NCBI RefSeq assembly: GCF_028858725.1
Contig: NC_084761.1
Location: 19,808,501 to 19,872,500 of the forward strand
Length of the DNA stretch: 64,000 nucleotides
Source: Colius striatus
Lineage: Eukaryota; Chordata; Aves; Coliiformes; Coliidae
Direction: 5' to 3'
Positions 12,301-26,200 of the stretch are shown here, piece after piece. The position numbers were made by a program, and so were the translations under genes. The number at the start of each line of letters is the position of its first letter. Positions within the stretch are counted from its first letter, which is position 1. The notes under the pieces are model-generated. The model was given only the letters and a program-made list of their open reading frames with translations, ran no database searches and had not been told where the DNA came from.

Positions 12301-15300
12301 TTTCATGTCATTCATGCAAGTTTTTATTTCTTATGGCTTAAGTAAGGGCATGCCAGAATAAGGGGACTGTTTACACTAACAGCTCACAGTGCCCAGATGG
12401 GAAGAACCCTGAGTGCTTGAAAGGATGAAAGTAAAGAAATATCAATGTTTATCACAAGAAAGAGCACAAAGTGAGGTATGTTGATGTGGACCATTTTCCC
12501 CTGTGCAAGCATGTATGTGTGTTTACAGAGGGAAAGACAGTCTTTCCAGAGCAAGTGATCAAAAATGGCAGCTCTAAGGGCAAGAAATTCAGCTATGGAT
12601 CAGAAACCAACACTTGGAAGCACAGGTAATCTTCTCCTTTTTCTCAGTATAGTGTTATGGGGAACAGTCTCCTTGGCACACAGGCATTAGGAACACCAGG
12701 AATGTTGCTGTAGTGCCTACACCTCTCTGCACTCTTACCCTTCTCCTCTTCGAGGAAAGAGCTTGCAGGACAGGAACAAATCTTATTTTACAGACGAGGA
12801 AACCAAGGCAGCAGACAAAGAAGCTGAAAGAAAACTTCTGCCTTGAGTAGCAATCCCTATGCCAGCCACTGGACCTGGCAGTCTCATTTCCTCTCCTGCA
12901 GAAGGGCTTTGTGCACAAAAAATCAGAACCAGAAACAAGAAGCACTCCTTGCAAGTCCCAAGAAAGAAGATGCTTGGATTTTTCACTCCCAGGTGATGGT
13001 GTAGCCCAAAGACACACAAGGAGGCCCAGCAGTCTTTGGAGGAAGCTTAATGAAATTAATGAAGCCAGGTATATCTGTGATCTTTATGGGAGTCCCTCTG
13101 CTCTCCCCACACAGCTGTGGGGACATGGTGTGCCTCTGCCGTGTCCTCTGGTGCAAGCCCACACCTGCTAGCCAGCCCAGGGCCAGGAGCAGGAGAGTGG
13201 GCAGGTGTGTGTCATGCCTGGCCACAGTGGCCTGCCCACAGCTGGCCTTGCTGCTGGTTTCTGAACAAGCGGGAGTGCCCAAATCAAATACCAAATCATG
13301 CTGGACTTGCAGCCATTACTAATGGAAACATCAGTGTCCTTAGGTCAGACTACACACTGACACCAGAGGTCTGTAAAGTTCAGCTTTTCTCTGGTTCCTT
13401 TATTACACTTTGTTCAAAAATTCTTCACGGTTATACATTTAAAATCATAAACCTCTTGCAGTCATTTTTGCAAATACAGCTTCTGCAAATTCAAAGTTTC
13501 CATTTTTCCAAGGAAAACAAGATGATTAGTTTAGGAAAAACAAATAGATTTTTTCCCCTTCTGAACCTTTAACCAATAGAGCAAAATACATCACTGGATT
13601 TCCCCATTTTAATTGAATAACAGTTCAGGTCTTCATTCCCCTCTTAGAACTCCATCAGCCATAATACAAGGTACAGCATTGAAGCAATTGATTTTGATAC
13701 CTTATGCCTGCTGTGGTCAGGTGGCTTAGTTCAGAGAGGACAACAAGGAGGCAAACAATGTTCATCAAGCCATGTACTGCTGTGGGAAAATATGGCTTAA
13801 TATTGATCTGACTTGCACTAAAGTGTTTCAGGTTGGTTGAAGTGAGACAAAGTAGTCTGAGTCACATTCCTGCACCCTTCTCATGCTGTAGTTTATTGGA
13901 AATTCATGTTAAATAAATAGCAGCTGTTGGATCTTATCTGGGACAAGAAAAGTGCAATTGTTTTTTGAGGGAGAATGACTTGCTTATCAAAGTGTCCTCC
14001 CCAGGTCACATCTCCATGTGGGCCCAAGTGGATCAGGACAGTCTTTTCAGTTTGCTCCAACTCTGGGTGCGAAGTCTCCGGAAGCCTGAACCAGGATGGA
14101 CTGATACAGGCGTTGGAAAAAAACGCGCTACACCTCTGTTTTCCCTGAAGGAGCTCCCATGTTAAAGCAGCTGGCCTGTAGAATCCTTTGAGGGCACAGC
14201 TGTAGATCATGTCTTGTGAGCATCATTTTGATCATATCTCTGAGTCTGCTCACGTTACACCACAGGTATGACAACAGATCCTACAATAAATTCCCTGCAG
14301 ACGAACCCTCTGAACTTCTGCAGTATCACACACTAAGTTTACATGGCAGAGAACCCAGAGCAGGACTGTGAACACACACTAGAGAGGCTGTGCAGCTGGG
14401 AGAGAACCAATTGCCTCCAAGAGCTACATCTGAAGGATTCAAGAGGTTTGGTACCACAGGCACTCCTGATCCCAAATGGGGCTTCAAGAGATGATTGTAA
14501 GGAAAATATGAGATGGCACCTAACAGCTAGAAACACAAACATGTACACAAGCACTTATGTAGGGATGCAGAGCTGATCGGAAAAGGTCAACATGGAAAAA
14601 GGCAGTTTATTCAGGCTGAAGTGAGAGAGAAGCAGCTGCTGTCTTTGCTGTGCTAACAGTGCTGAGCTGTGCCTTACAGTGTGTCCCAGCTGAGGATCCA
14701 CGGAGCAGCTCAGCCAGCATGCTTAACCAGATTTTCCACCACACCTTTGGGCTGCAGCACACTGTCATTATATCATGCATGCCTGAAATATCTCAGTAAA
14801 GCTGGGATGAAGGAACCAAGGGACCTGTTTCTGATTTTGCTCTGCTCAAGCTAGCAACAGCTCTGTGTGCTTTCTGGGAAGACTGTCCTGGAAGGGTGAA
14901 GCCAGCCAGTCCCCACCACACAGGAAGACTGGCATCTGAGGGAGTAGTATCTCACTTAGCCTCTCTCTGTAAGAAAACCCAAGCTCTCTGCAGAAGAACT
15001 GAACCATTACAAGTCAAGAAAATGTCCAGATCGTTATGGTGCATGCAGGGCTTTTCCTTAACAGGACTCAGCCTGTGACACAGATGAGTCATGTCTGCAT
15101 ACACGCATGGGAGAGCACATGCAAGCATCTGGAGGTACACAGGTACTGCTGCTTAATACTCTTGCAGATAGATTTCAGATTCAGAAGGAGAAAAAAAAAA
15201 AACCAATCAAAATCTGGACAAATGCAGAGTCCTTGGCCAGTGCAGAACCTACTGGGCTTAGAGAAGCAAAACCACAACAAAAATATATATGGTGACTTGT

Positions 15301-18300
15301 GTGCAATGGGAGAGTTAGCCTTCAAAAGCCATGGGCACACTGGGTAAGTCCCACTGAGGCCAAGACCACCTCCTCTCCACATGTCTGCATTAAAACAAGA
15401 ATACACAGCCTGCCTGCTCCATCAGCCCCGTTCTGAATGGCCCCTCATTTCCAAGCACTTTTCCATAATTTCTGAAAACCGCTGGGTTCTTCCCAGTCAC
15501 TGGAGAAAGAAAGGGGATGGAGATTTCAGAGCTCATTCTTTGCCAAGCCCAAGCCACGAATATTAATTTATCTTATTCTTCCGAGACCCATACAACCACC
15601 TTGATGGAAAAGCACGAGTCTTTCTATAGGATGAGACCTGTCATTTATATTAGGAGATAATGTCTTGCACTTTCCTCATTCCTATCTCCTGAGTAATACC
15701 TTCTCCTGCCAATAGACAATGGAGGGGGAAAAAAGGAAGCCAAGCAATTCCTTCACTGCCTCACAAAATGTTAATATTTCTGGTATATTTGTCTGGGACT
15801 AGTTTGAGCCAAAAAAAATGGTTTCACTTGACCAGAATCAAAGTGTTATTTCAACTTGCAGCTGGGCAGGACATTTTGCAAGACATTATACATTCAGACC
15901 CCTTATAGCTGTCTGGCTGCAGCACTGTAAGAAATACAGCCTGGCTGCATAGCTCACCCCTTAGAGCAGAGGAAGGTCAGGCAGCAGTACTGGTGCATCC
16001 AGATTTGTCCAGCATAAACTAAATGCTTTGCCATCTCCAAGTCGAATTTGCTGGTGCACAAAGCACCATTCTTCTCCCATTTTCCAAAGTTTAAGCCAGC
16101 ACAAAGGCACAACAGATGGGACCAAAATCATCTACCCTCCGCACCACAGCAGCCTTGTGCTGACATGCAGAGCTATCACTCTTGACTCTGACATCTCTTT
16201 AGTCTCCACCTTTCCTCTATCATATTCCTTTTCTGTGGGCTGACCTTACGGTGCTTGTTATTGCCCCACCTCAGACGCACTCATCAGGTGGCTTCACCAA
16301 GACCCTACCAACTCCATTCCTGCTTTCCCTGCTTTTCAGTGCCATCCAGCCCTGGCTCAGAGTCTTGACATATTTCCTCCACACCCAGACTCATGGCACT
16401 TCCTCAGCGTCTCCTACTGAAACCAAGAGCCTGTTTGTATCCTGCTTCTGCAGGGCCTGCTCCTCTCGCCTCATTCTTGGAGTACACATTAAGAAAATCC
16501 CAGGGATTTTCACACAGACACAATCAGAGGGGAAACAAAGAAGAAACAAACATCAGGACTCTGTAAGCTGCAAACTGCTCAGCTAAACCCAAATTGCTCC
16601 AACATGAGTGCAGTCGTCTTACCTGTACTTTCCTGCCTCCCCAACAGAGTAAAAAACCTACATAAAATTTTGACAATACTTGTTATTAAGGGCTTCAATC
16701 TCTTCAGCAATTATGCTGTATATTAGTTACTAACCAGGACCTGTTAAGCACTTAGAGTGGAGGCGAGTAGAGCTGCCAGACCTTGCTGTCTCTGGTGGTG
16801 AAACATTACGAAGTTCACAGCAGGTGATGGGACCAGATCCACAAGTGTAGAGTCATATTTTCAAGTCTTCCACAGAGGCTCAACTCTGACCTGTTGAGAT
16901 TAGCAGGAAAATGCCAGTTAGTGACCTCAGGATGTGCTCCAGTCTTTAGAAAATTTACCATAGATTTCAGTAGGACGTCACCTTCTGTCATTGGTGAAAC
17001 CTGGACCAAATGATGTGCTTACACTGCACCTGTATTTTGTCTTAAAGAATCCCAAACTATTTATAGTCACTTATATTTTACTCTGAGGTGTGTCTGGATG
17101 GATAAGGAGCAAGGACAAAGCCATACAGCTAGGTTACCCTACTGTAAACAAAGGTATCTTCAAATCATGTGCAGCATGGAGCAAATGAGCAGGTAGGTAC
17201 CTGTGCATACATGTTTTGTGTTTGGGCCTCATTGGACTGCCTGGAGAACTCTTACCTCACTGTGGATATTCCCCTGCCTTCTCACCCAAATGAAATCATA
17301 CTCAAACACAAAACTCCAGGTCAAACAAAATGTTGTCTTCTCACAATGAAACATTCTGCTGCTTTGAGTGATTTCTCGGTTTTACAATAAATCAAAACCA
17401 ACAAAAAGGGGGGGGGGAGCTAAAAATAAATAGACCATTTTTTTATTGTAAAGGGAGAAATTAGACCTTTTTGCAACCTTTCTTTGTTCCTGAACTAATT
17501 TCACAGATCTGACAGAGAGCCATTCTGATCAGAAGCAAGAAAAGCAGTCTGCTCCCCGAAATGCCTCTTACCTCTAATTGTGGCCAGAGACCGGCAGCTA
17601 GGCACTTTACCAATAACTGCGTTTGCTGATCCTAGGGCAGAATCTCCCCTGCAGAGTCTCCCCATGTTAATCAAAGGAGAGTACTTGAAGCATTAAAATG
17701 TGTTTCTTCACCTCTAAAACAAACACACAAGCCTTCAGGTCACGCCCATCGTTTCGCATACCTGAACCTTCTCAAGTGAACTGTATTCTGTAGCTGCATG
17801 TGTTAGCAGCAGGGAGGTCACCCAGGGTCCTCGCCGCTCCCCCGTGTGCAGGGCAGCACATGAGCCTGTGCTCAGTACAGGGCTCATGGCTGGAGGTGAG
17901 GACAACCAGCAAAGGCCAGAGCAAAGCGTCCCTGGGTGACAGAGATGGTTGCTGTTGGTTCTGAGAAGTTCCCTCCATCTAAGTGCAGAAGTCAATTAAC
18001 ACGGAATTGCAATAGCTACATATGTTTTACCCGTGCAAGAACAAGTTCCTGACCACAGGGTCTCAGTCAGGAGACAGTTCCCCACTGCCCAGACAGACAT
18101 TGACAAGTGTCACATCAGACTAAACTTCCTAATATTCTTCTATGTCCCACCAATTAGAAAAGGAGAGAAATCCCATATGGTATCTCTAATATTGCACAGC
18201 AAATGAAAAACCAAACAGGAACCATCCAAGCTATTCCCTCTGCAGCACAGGCTTTCCAGAATATGGTTCTCCACCGTTCCTTAGATCCCTCTACCTTCAA

Positions 18301-20117
18301 CATCTCAACAGCTGCTCTAGGAGTAAAACCCATTCTGAAAAGTGCCCTGGATTTCAGACAAGGAAATCGCAACATGACAGTGGAGAGAGGGTTTTTGTTT
18401 TGTCATTTACACTGAAAGACTGTGAAGAACCAGAAGAGCAAAGTCATCTCTTTGTCTGTAAACTGAGGGCAAGTGATAGTCAGAGCATCAGGCAGGTCAG
18501 GTGTATGTGCAGGACCCAGTAGGTCTCACAAATTACCAGGGTTTCCCTAGTTTGTTCCTCCTTTTCTGCTGGGAAATGGTGTCCAGGCAGATTGTGAGGC
18601 CTCTGCATATTTGTCCAAGATTTCTACATGTCCTATAGATGAGTCAGGGCATTAGATCTCCTGAAATCACAGCCATTTCTGCAACACATGTATGAACCTC
18701 CAGGCAGACTATCTATTTCTGAGTCACGGTGAGACAGTATCTGTTCTATTCATCTGGCTCTCATTTGGGTGCTATGCTCTTTAAAAAAAGCAGACTGCTC
18801 AAACGACTGGCTAGACCTCAAAGATAAGAAAGAGAGGTTTTGCTTTTCCTGTGGGGCAGAAGAGACTGTGCAGTTTACTGCAATCCAGAGCCACAGAGTT
18901 ATCAGAAAGCAAGCCCCTGCAAGGAGAAGGTGTCTGTGCGTAGCAGGGAAGGGTTACTGACGATGACAGCTCTTACTTTCAACCCACCCTTTGTCCTTTT
19001 GGTTCTACTCAAGAAGTTAATTACTCTAGTTTATGTTCTAATATAACCAGAGTTTTAAAGCCTTGTTGGTCTTTGGAGAGCTGATGATACAGAGAAGGCC
19101 TAGGCAGAGCCACCTCAAAACTGTGGCTAACCTGGGATCCTGCCACAGTTGCAGACAGTCTATGTATGTGTTTGGAGATGCCTCGCTTGTGCTGCACTGC
19201 GGAGGCCCTGGAGGGACAGGCAGAGGCCATCGCCGCCCATGCCTCTATGGTATGCTACAAACATGGGAGTTGGTCTGAAACCAGCAGCAGCTTTGCATAT
19301 TTTGAAACCTCTGTTCCTCCTCTGACGACATATTTCAGGCAAATACAGGCTCCCTGGTGCTGGACCATTTGCTCCAGTGCTGGTGAGGTGATGGAGCGAA
19401 TAGGAAGGAAGGTTCAGGAGTGCAAGGCACAGAGGGGCAGCTAAGAGAAGCAGAGCTTGCCAGACTTGGCTTTAACAGCTGCGTTGACAACACCTTGGGA
19501 TGGGAATGGCTGTTTTACCCAACTACCTCCAGCATAGCCCTGACTAATGGCATTGCACTTCAGTAATGGATGTGGTGTCCTTGCTTTCTGCATAGACAGT
19601 ATTCGTGCAGTATTCAACAGCCTCAGCTGTGACTACTGCTGGATCGATACAAGCAGCTGACCCTTCCAGCCATCACCTGCAGAAAGGAAAATACGTTACA
19701 GCTTTTTTCAGGCAAACCTTTTCCAGAGAATGAAAAAAACTTTTGCAGCACCCCTCTCGGTCTCCTTCCTGCCTTGAGTAAGCTGGGCCTTACAAAGACT
19801 GCAGCTGCCTCTGTTTTGTGTTGGCAAACATCCTGTCACCCTAGTCAAAACTGGCCAACCTGTGAAACACACTTCACATCCAAAGGACAATAAGTTGCTT
19901 ACAATAATCCAAGTGTTGCACACCATTTGATACCAGAGCTGTCCACTGTTCCTGCATGACTTAATTTTCTAAGTAGTTTGGGATGCAAAATGACTTAGGC
20001 ACTATCTTCCTTTTAGTGCCAGCAACTTGTCAGATATCAGGTGACTGACCCTTTCAGAGTACCCAGAGTTAGGTGCATGGGAAAATGTTACCGCAGTGCT
20101 TCCCCTTCTCTATCTAA
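9361..20117. other. Intergenic, no gene recognised
   Basis: Ordinary AT-moderate sequence with scattered short open frames. The frame at 11769-12056 (+) follows a fair acceptor but resembles no protein I know. Confidence 0.5.
17408..17417. repeat. Poly-G tract
   Basis: An uninterrupted run of ten G after a short A run; likely length-variable. Confidence 0.8.
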
Positions 20118-20225
20118 TTCATAGAATCATAGAAGCATAGAATCATTTCATCTGGAAGAGACCTTCAAGATCAAGCCCAGCCTTTGTCCTAGGCCTGTCA
20201 ACCACTAGACCAAGAGACGGGATTT
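20118..20225 (-). mobile_element. CR1 LINE 3' fragment, diverged
   Basis: Three imperfect copies of CATAGAA/ATCATAGAA, then CTGGAAGAGACCTTCAAGATCAA..., the typical CR1 3' end read in reverse. The homology fades after about 100 bases. No coding capacity. Confidence 0.7.
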
Positions 20226-23200
20226 CTATCTTTCTTTGGAGACAAGTTAGATGCAACACAAGAACACCAACCCACCTGCTGCATAGGTCTGCTGCTTGGT
20301 GTCTCGTCATGTCTCTGTCTCCCTGCCTGGCTGAAAATGAGTCCCTAGCTGCACAGCATGTTAGTGGGTGCTTGCAGAGAGCAGAGACTAAACAAAAAGC
20401 CCAGAATCCTGCCTCTAACAGTGTCTGAAAGGCAATGGGACAGTGCAAGTGCAGAGCACTGGGCCAAAGAGCCTACACCATTCGTCTGCTATCGCGTGTC
20501 TCAGGGTCATCTTCAGAGGGAGGCGGTACTTCTGCCTTTGCAGTCAGCACCTTTCACTGGAGTTCTCCTTTCACTGGCTCTTTGATTTTAAAGCCATTTA
20601 TATTCCAAGCCAATCTGTACTAAAAATAGGTTTCCTTACTAAGAATGGCACTGGCATTACTCACTTTCTGCTACCTTCTCATCTCACATTGCCACACCTC
20701 CAGCTGGAGGAGTGTGCTGCAGTAATCATCCACAACTATGTGCTTCTGTGAGTAGGTTTTGAACCTTTGCCATCCTTTGGAAGCTCCCACTGTTTTTTCT
20801 TTCATGTGCTAATACAGTTCAGTGGCTTATCTCCTTTCACATCCTTGGGGCACACCTCTGTGCAGACTGTATACTGACAACCCAACCAAGTGGGAAAAAA
20901 ACACAGGAGATACAGTTGTCCCCCTCCCTCCCCCTTGCAATCCAGGCCAATCTGCAGCTCTCAGCTGAAAGGGATGCTGTTCTTACTTGCATTCAGGAAG
21001 AAACAATTTGCTCTCCCTGGAAGCTACTGCATCCTTTGGCTTTGACAGTCAGTTGCTCCACTCAGACTGCTCATCAATTACTAGCAAAGAGGCTTCTGGG
21101 CTTTCCTAGTGGGAGGTACACTTTTCCAGCTCAGTTTCGCCAGATGCAAAGCATTTCTGCAGGGTATCACTCTTCCTCAATCTGCCTGGAAACCAGAGGG
21201 TGTGGGAGGTGGGACATACCTCTGGCCAGGTCTAGCTGTGTAGTTAAACGAATCCTATACAGGGTTTTGTTTTCCTTTTTAGCATTCTTTTGAGTTTTTT
21301 GCACCACTTTCAAGTGCGGGAATGTGTTTCCTGCTGCTGTCCACAGCAGAGGTACAGGCAGTGCCAGAGCTGACTCTCATTTATTTGCTCTGATAAGGGG
21401 TTAAATATGCACAGGTAAACCTGGGCGTATGTTCATAATGCAGGTGGCAGTGATACTTTAAAGGAAGCACCTTTCTTTGTTCCCTTAATGATTCATTCAT
21501 TGTGAGTGTGGGAATTAACCTATATAAATTTTTTTGCCACTAAGTAGATACACCTAGATCCTGAAATAGTGGATGGGTGAGAACCAGTTACAGAGACTCT
21601 ACATATTGTCCTGGTAGCATAGAAAGAAATAAACGTGCAGCAGTAGCCTGAGAATAAAAGGCTGCATGGCATTTCTCACGGCAAACGCTCTTCACCTTCT
21701 GTTCTCCAGTGACTCACCAAAAGTCCTACAGGGCTGCAACTGGCACTTCTGAGAAAGGCCTGTCTTGACTGAGACCTTCAATTAGGCCCTCTCTTCTGGG
21801 GGCTAAACTCAGACAGCTGGAACTGTGCATGAGTGTAACTGATAGGGCTTAGATTCAGCAGTGAGCTCAGGCAGCTGCATTACATTTGCAGCAGCACTGG
21901 GAGGCAGGGGTGAGACTGCATGAGGAAGCCAATATGAAAAGGAAGGCTGCCTTTCCAAGCCTGGCTCAGTGCCCCCTTTGTAAGCTGCAGCTTACACCTC
22001 ATCAGCTGAAAGGTGGAGAAAAAATGGGTTTATATTTAGGGCACTTCACTACAGAGAATCTGTCTCACTCACACCTAGCTAGACGAGGAAAGAAACCTTT
22101 CTGGGAGGCTGTGCAGAGAGAGGCTGAAATTGCCAGACTAACTCTTGTGCTCCTAGTATTCTCTGATTCTTTTGGCAGAACCTTTAAGGCTCAATAAATG
22201 AGGGCTGACCAGTCTAAGATTCTTTACAGAAGACAGATCAGTTTGGTTTATCCACTGGAAATTATTAATCACATTAGCACCTGAGGAGCTGTGCATGAGG
22301 CAATGGTCAATGCCCTGTTTCTGGTCTCCTATGGCTCTGAAAGGAGGTCACACAGTAATATTGTTGCCAGAGTGATGAGGTCTTGGTTACTTAATCTCTT
22401 CAAGGTAGGGTCCATAGGTTGAGGTAACGACACAGACACTTCAAAACCTGGCTGTGTCTTGCTGGCACCTCCAGCCAACCTTCCACTCTTGGCAACAGCT
22501 AAGAGCACGCCGCTTCGGACAAAAAGTGAGGAAGAGCTTAGAGAGCATTAGCCTGAAGGACACAGCAAAGAGGTCCGGGAGAGGCTCACCATCACACTGA
22601 AGTTGGTCCAGGATATCAGAGCAGTGCTATTACACTCATAGGACCCTTAATGGACACAAGTGAGTCACAAAAGTTAGAGACACATCCACAGAGGTGAGTC
22701 TCACAGGAGATCCACAACTGTCAAGTCTTTGTCCGTGTCAGGGACAAATTCCCTGCTTAGCTGTCCTGATTCTCTGAGAAGGCATAGCACATTTCACAGA
22801 TCTGACAAAGGCTAGTGAGAAAAAGATGCTTAAAGGTCTGAAGGACTATCAAGCTCAGCTTCCCAAGGAAGGGAAAACAGAGGACTGGGCTTCCTGGGGA
22901 AACAAACTGCCACTCACAGCTCAGAAGGGCATGTGTACTGACTGGGGGGAACAGCAGGCGGTGTGCTCAGTGGTGCCACACTGCTTGCAGGACAGAGACT
23001 ACAGCAAGGAGGAACAAGAGATACCAGGAGGCTGTGGCACAACAGCACAGACAAAATAACCCACCTCCAGTGGCACTCTTCTGCCCAGTGCCCTGTCATT
23101 GTGCTCAGTGGCCCCAGTCACTGTGGCCAGGCCTCTGAGCTGCAATAAGCCACGTGAGCCACGGCAGTGTATCTGCAAGCAAATGTCCTCTGAGAGGCCA

Positions 23201-26200
23201 GGCAGAGATGTCATACAGTCCACTGCAGAAGGCACAGCCACTCAGCACAACACACTCTCTTGTGTGGCATGTCCTGTTTCTTCCCAAGACATGTACAAGG
23301 TCACCAGCTCAGCTGTGCTCATGGGTGATATCATCTGTTTAACCAGAAGCCATCCCAGATGCTTTGCATTGGAGACAGCTTTTCCGATTGTCAAGCACAA
23401 GGTGGGAGGCAGAAGAAGCAGTTGCCAAGGCTTCTCTTTGCATAGGTTGTGGCATTAGTAGCAAAGTGCCTTCGTCCAACACCTTCTTCCTCCTCTCCTG
23501 GCAACCGTGAGCCTTCCTGTACTTCACTTTGAGAGCTACTATGTTTCATAAACAGGCCTGAGGGTTTGTCTGCTGCCTGTCCCACTTCCTTCAAAGCACC
23601 TGAGATCAGCTGGGCTGGAATGTCTGCCCATATCATGCTTCTGTGCTGCTTGGATGGGAGACGAAAACTCACCTGCTGAGTTTGAAGATGGCTTCTCGCC
23701 CATAGTCTTGGGCTCCCAGTTTAACTCATGTTACTGTTGCCAGACAGGCCTCCCAAATCACCACGTTGACTCCAAAAACCTGAGAGGAAACAGTAAGGCT
23801 TTCTGTTTTCAGAAGTCTTTAGGGTAACATTTAGGTCACACACTGCACTTCATCTCTTCTGGTCCTAGGGCCCATAAATGTCCTTGCTCAAAATAGGTAT
23901 GTGAAACTTTAAGTTCTCAGGCCATGCCTCCAGGCTAGGAGGCAGTCCTTTCTGCAATACACTATTAAGCATCTCAAGAGACTGGGTCCCTGGAGGGACT
24001 GCCTCATCTAGTCCTTCATAGGCAGCTGTAGATACTTAGATTTGATATGCATGTGTACAAACATGTGTAAAAAATACTTTAAGCTCCTACAAAGCTTCAT
24101 ATTGAAACACTGTTAATAAAGAAGACCAAAAAACTACAACTGTTTTCTCCTTGAAGCACCATCACTTATGGAAAGGTTCACAGTCAAGTCATGAATGTTG
24201 ATAATCCTGCACAAAGCAATCGGTCCGAGACATCCTTTCTGAGAGGCTAGAGTGCTTTCCATAAAGTTATCTGTGCCATCAGCTGTTAATCAGCACAGAC
24301 CAATTGATTTCATCTTCCACTAAACAAGGGCCTGGCTCATCTTTGTTTTGGTAGATGTTTGTCTGTGATAGTTCTGCAGCCACGATGGTGAAAGATAGTA
24401 CGACTTGGTAGCATTTTTAGTGCTGTTTCACTTGCCATTTCACTCTGTCACCAGGTTTTGGGCCCAGAGAAGGGTTAATCCCTTCCATGTTTTTGCCAGG
24501 CAACAGCTGTTCTAATTTCAGGATCCTTGGATCACCCCAGTTTTGGTGAGGTAAGTGGATTTCCTTGCAGGAACTCCTGTGGGAGGAGCTTTGGGAAAAC
24601 CAGTCAGGACTGGTCCCACCAGCCCCAGGAACATTCCTGCTCCCATGCTGGTGCAACTGGATCCAGTCTCCTGGTAGACCAACTGGCTGCTTTCCAAAGA
24701 GCTCCCTCCAGACTGGCTGCATGCTGAGCCCAGACCAGGGGACGGCCGTGATGAAATTTGAGCAAGGGGACGAAAGGTTTTCGGCCTTCATTAAAGTTGG
24801 GAACATTTGATGAAGATAATGCTTGTTATTAATTGGCTCCTCCCATGAAAACACAAGCTGCCTTGTTTTGCTGCGAGTTTACCATCCTGTGGAGCATCTC
24901 CCCAGCACCAGTGAGACCGTGGATGTTGAATCACAGCGTTGAACCGTAGCTCAATCACTTGGACGTACGAATGGGATTCAGAAACTGTTGTGCAACATCA
25001 GCATGTCATGGTAAAGCACAGAGTTATTTCAGTGGCAAAACTCAGTCTACTCCCACTGGGGATTCAGTGTCTAACAGCTTTATGTGGCATGCTCTGTAGC
25101 AAAGTATGGAGCTAAATGCATCCTGGAGATGAGACAGCTGAATGGTGGGCATGGCTTAAGCACATGCCAGAACCAGGTACGACCAGAAACGGTATTTGAA
25201 CAGAGAAAGATGCAAATTCAAACTATGTGCTTAAAGCACATTCCAGGTGCCCCAGGAAGGCCTCAGCTACCTATGGATGTCTTCTAAACAAAAGCAGCTA
25301 TTAGCACAAGCCAACAGCATTTCAACAAAAATAGTTATGAAAAGCTTTAATGGTGTCTAAAAGCAGAATTGTTCAGACCCCAGCAAAAAGATGGGATCTT
25401 CTGAACACCGATTTCTTTGAGCTCCCTCTAAATCGATGAAGAAACTTACACTGATGCTACCAGGACTGAGATGAGACAGCACTGATGGCTATCAAGCTCC
25501 CACCATCACCATTCACCACCCCTTCACAACTTTTCTTGTGATATTTTTGCTAACAGACACACGTTGTTGAGTCTTACACTGCTTGCTAATTAGCATTGCA
25601 CTGAGTGATTTCTTATGTAAATCACACCAGCCCACAGAAAAACCAGTTCAATTCCAGTCTGCATTGCTGAGATGGACAAAGAACAGCGGAAAAGAAGTGC
25701 TAATGATTTTTTTTCCTTTTCTTAGAAATAGAAAACCAAGAACCAGGCATAAAAGCAGTAACTGAGTATCTTCCACTGCAAGTAGAATTGCCCTTTGAAT
25801 CTGCAGAGTGCCTGCTCCAGACACAAAATTCCCCTGACTATCTATATGCAAGTGCCATCACCAAGCTTGTATGTACAACAGCAGCTTCTGCACATCTAAT
25901 TAGAGGTTTGAAACTAATGAGCATTTCTCTCTAAAGGCCTCATGTCTTCTTTCATATCTTAACTTTATCTTTTAAAGGCATGGCTGTGTAGTTCATGACA
26001 AGGTATCTTTTCTACATGGTGTCTCATAAACTTAGAATGTGACTGAGAAAAAGAAGTGTGCAGCCATGCTAAGGGGATCCTTCTTCTTGCTGCTGCTGAT
26101 ACAAGCTTCTCAAAGGCCTAGAAATGGCTTCTGGTTTTATCCCCATCCCAATGTGCATCGCTGTGTCAGTATCCCATCAAGCTTCTCCTCTGCTGCAGAC

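Noticed and set aside
13117-13572. 151-codon plus-strand frame
   Set aside because: Composition shifts from Pro/Ser/Trp-rich to AT-rich Phe/Leu/Ile within the frame, following local base composition rather than a protein.
20916-21293. 125-codon plus-strand frame after a pyrimidine-rich acceptor
   Set aside because: No family resemblance, no matching donor or partner exons, and the frame is not exceptional for this window.
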